From assembly GCA_964540105.1 (NCBI GenBank), contig CAZILL010000002.1, positions 372,001 through 436,000 of the forward strand: a stretch of DNA of 64,000 bases. Direction: 5' to 3'. Both the position numbers and the translations under genes were made by a program. This document shows positions 62,399 through 64,000 of the stretch, piece by piece. Below the pieces are notes generated by a model. That model did not search any database, had not been told where the DNA came from, and was given only the letters and a program-made list of their open reading frames with translations. The first letter of the stretch is position 1; each line of letters begins with the position of its first letter. The DNA comes from DATKJY01 sp964540105. Its GTDB lineage: Bacteria > Zixibacteria > MSB-5A5 > GN15 > FEB-12.

Positions 62399-64000
62399 AT
62401 GTACAGCAAGAACTTTCTCGAAACTCTGAAGGAGAGACTCGTGCTCTGGGGGAGATCAGCCGCCAAGTCGCGCGACAAGAAGGCGCGACCGCGCTTCTTC
62501 ACCGTTTCGGGCGTCGACATAAACGAGCTCTATACCCCTTTGGATGTTCAGAACGGTGATTCCGAAAGTCATTACTCAGACAAGATTGGTCTTCCCGGCG
62601 AATATCCGTACACGCGCGGCGTTCATCACACGCTCTATCGCACCAGATTCTGGACCATGCGCCAGTTCGCGGGGATGGGAACGCCGCGACAGACCAACGA
62701 GCGCTTCAAGTACATTCTGCAGCAGGGGGGGACGGGCCTTTCGACCGCGTTTGATCTGCCCACCCTGATGGGATACGATTCCGACCATCCCCGTTCGCTG
62801 GGAGAGGTTGGCAAGTGCGGCGTGGCCGTTGACACGCTGGCCGATATGGAGATTATCTTCGGCGATATCGACCTGTCGAAAGTTTCCACATCGATGACGA
62901 TCAATTCGCCGGCGTCGATTCTGCTGGCGATGTATCTGGCCGTTGCTGAAAAACAGAAAGTGCCGTTCGATCAGGTTCGGGGGACACTCCAGAACGATAT
63001 CCTCAAGGAGTATATCGCGCAGAAGGAATTCATCTTCCCGCCTCGTCCGTCGATCCGCCTGATTACCGACATGATGGACTACTGTACGAAGCATGTCCCG
63101 CAATACAACACGATCTCGATCTCCGGCTATCATATCCGCGAGGCCGGCGCCACCGCCGTGCAGGAACTGGCGTTTACCCTGGCCGACGGGTTCTGTTATG
63201 TGGAGTCGGCGATCAAGGCCGGGCAGGATGTCGATGATTTTGCGCCGCGGCTCTCGTATTTCTTCAACGCCCATTCCGATTTCTTTGAGGAGATTGCCAA
63301 ATACCGGGCAGCGCGACGGATTTTCTCGCGCCATATGAAAGAGAAGTACGGCGCCAAGAATCCGCGCAGCTGGATGCTTCGCTTCCACACGCAGACGGCG
63401 GGCTGTTCGCTTACGGCGCAGCAGCCGGAGAACAATATCACCCGCACGGCGCTGCAGGCGCTCTCCGGCGTGCTCGGCGGTACGCAATCGCTGCACACCA
63501 ATTCGATGGATGAAACGCTCGCCCTGCCCTCGGAGAAGGCCGCGCTGATCGCCCTTCGCACACAGCAGGTGATCGCGTACGAAACCGGAGTCGCGAATAC
63601 CGTCGACCCGCTGGCCGGATCGTACTTTGTCGAAGCGCTGACCGACAAAATGGAGGCTGAGGCCGAGGCCTATTTCGCCGAGATCGAACGCCGCGGGGGC
63701 GTGCTGGCCTGCATCGAGGAAGGATATCTCCAGCGCGAAATTGCCAAGGCGGCCTATCGGTTCCAGCAGGAGATCGAAAGCAAAGATCGGATCATCGTGG
63801 GCGTGAATGATTTTGTCCTCGACAACGAGAAGGTCGAAATCCCGATCATGAAGATCGATCGGGCCGTGGAACGAGAGCAGGTAGCGTTTCTGGCCAAAGT
63901 GAAAGCGCAGCGCAACAACGGGGCGGTGCAGGCGTCGCTTAAGCATCTGCGTGATGTCGCCGCCGGCAGTGGCAATACCTTTGACGCGATTCTCTCCTGC
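62399..64000 (+). CDS. Methylmalonyl-CoA mutase large (alpha) subunit, 3' end outside window
   Basis: Substrate-binding barrel subunit interconverting methylmalonyl-CoA and succinyl-CoA (propionate metabolism). 534 codons visible without a stop. Hallmarks: GEYPYTRGVH, RQFAGMGTPRQTNERFKYIL, QGGTGLSTAFDLPTLMGYD, SISGYHIREAGATAVQELAF and RFHTQTAGCSLTAQQPENNI. The length fits an N-terminal-domain-only subunit, so the B12-binding domain is presumably a separate gene beyond the window. ATG 62399 follows TTGGAG at ~10 bases. Confidence 0.93.
   Translation, partial: MYSKNFLETLKERLVLWGRSAAKSRDKKARPRFFTVSGVDINELYTPLDVQNGDSESHYSDKIGLPGEYPYTRGVHHTLYRTRFWTMRQFAGMGTPRQTNERFKYILQQGGTGLSTAFDLPTLMGYDSDHPRSLGEVGKCGVAVDTLADMEIIFGDIDLSKVSTSMTINSPASILLAMYLAVAEKQKVPFDQVRGTLQNDILKEYIAQKEFIFPPRPSIRLITDMMDYCTKHVPQYNTISISGYHIREAGATAVQELAFTLADGFCYVESAIKAGQDVDDFAPRLSYFFNAHSDFFEEIAKYRAARRIFSRHMKEKYGAKNPRSWMLRFHTQTAGCSLTAQQPENNITRTALQALSGVLGGTQSLHTNSMDETLALPSEKAALIALRTQQVIAYETGVANTVDPLAGSYFVEALTDKMEAEAEAYFAEIERRGGVLACIEEGYLQREIAKAAYRFQQEIESKDRIIVGVNDFVLDNEKVEIPIMKIDRAVEREQVAFLAKVKAQRNNGAVQASLKHLRDVAAGSGNTFDAILSC

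Noticed and set aside
60738..63946. Two long minus-strand open frames (about 528 and 456 codons)
   Set aside because: Antisense to recJ/meaB and to methylmalonyl-CoA mutase, all clearly real; arginine/histidine-rich shadow composition.

Overview
The window looks like chromosomal DNA of an uncultured Gram-negative bacterium. The best guess is the Zixibacteria or a neighbouring FCB-group lineage; this is inferred from gene style, not from a marker-gene tree. Reasons: secreted proteins carrying dockerin-like double EF-hand modules with no visible cohesin or cellulosome genes; lipopolysaccharide-core heptose genes (rfaE1, rfaE2, a heptosyltransferase and an LpxL-type acyltransferase); a two-subunit glycine decarboxylase (gcvPA/gcvPB); PyrR; a GH57 enzyme; and many copies of a short two-hairpin intergenic repeat. 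I see no phage, insertion sequence, plasmid or CRISPR signature.

Layout. 1-5.8 kb: 3' end of lipA, a secreted caspase-fold protein, an HD-GYP response regulator and a site-2 protease. 5.9-11.0 kb: a 1,706-residue secreted beta-propeller/dockerin protein. 11.0-12.1 kb: a gene-free stretch with a tandem repeat array. 12.1-15.2 kb: an SbcC-like ATPase overlapped by a membrane-anchored thermonuclease. 15.6-22.4 kb (minus strand): HNH nuclease, NtrC-type regulator, M64-like metalloprotease and PhoD-like phosphatase (both ending in the same dockerin-like module) and a small lipoprotein. 22.5-25.9 kb: trpS-scpA-scpB-rluB. 26-30 kb: ferritin-like protein, then a membrane peptidase, acyltransferase and heptosyltransferase run. 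30.2-36.4 kb: pyrR-pyrB-pyrC, prolyl oligopeptidase and a glycosyltransferase. 36.6-49.7 kb: a long minus-strand run with rfaE1, rfaE2, a TPR protein, an M24 peptidase, accB, pilT, accC, gcvH, gcvPA, two zinc-ribbon proteins, a thioredoxin-TPR protein, gcvPB and a fused EcfA-type ATPase. 49.8-56 kb: a DUF3467 protein and GH57 enzyme, then a five-PAS histidine kinase. 56.5-64 kb: two tRNAs, a zinc-ribbon coiled-coil protein, guaB, RNase P RNA, recJ, meaB and the methylmalonyl-CoA mutase large subunit, which runs off the window.

The most notable observation is the thioredoxin-TPR gene at 39615-40481. Its frame is interrupted by a single TGA exactly where the first cysteine of the WCxWC active site should be. 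A hairpin with a GGUC loop follows about 24 nt downstream. This is the pattern expected of a selenocysteine (UxxC) protein, and a plain stop-codon caller splits or truncates the gene. No selenocysteine machinery (selA, selB, selC, selD) is in the window, so this remains a prediction.

Several genes have obvious starts that differ from the longest open frame, because frames run backwards into repeats or into the RNase P RNA. I chose starts from Shine-Dalgarno position and family length, and say so in each entry.
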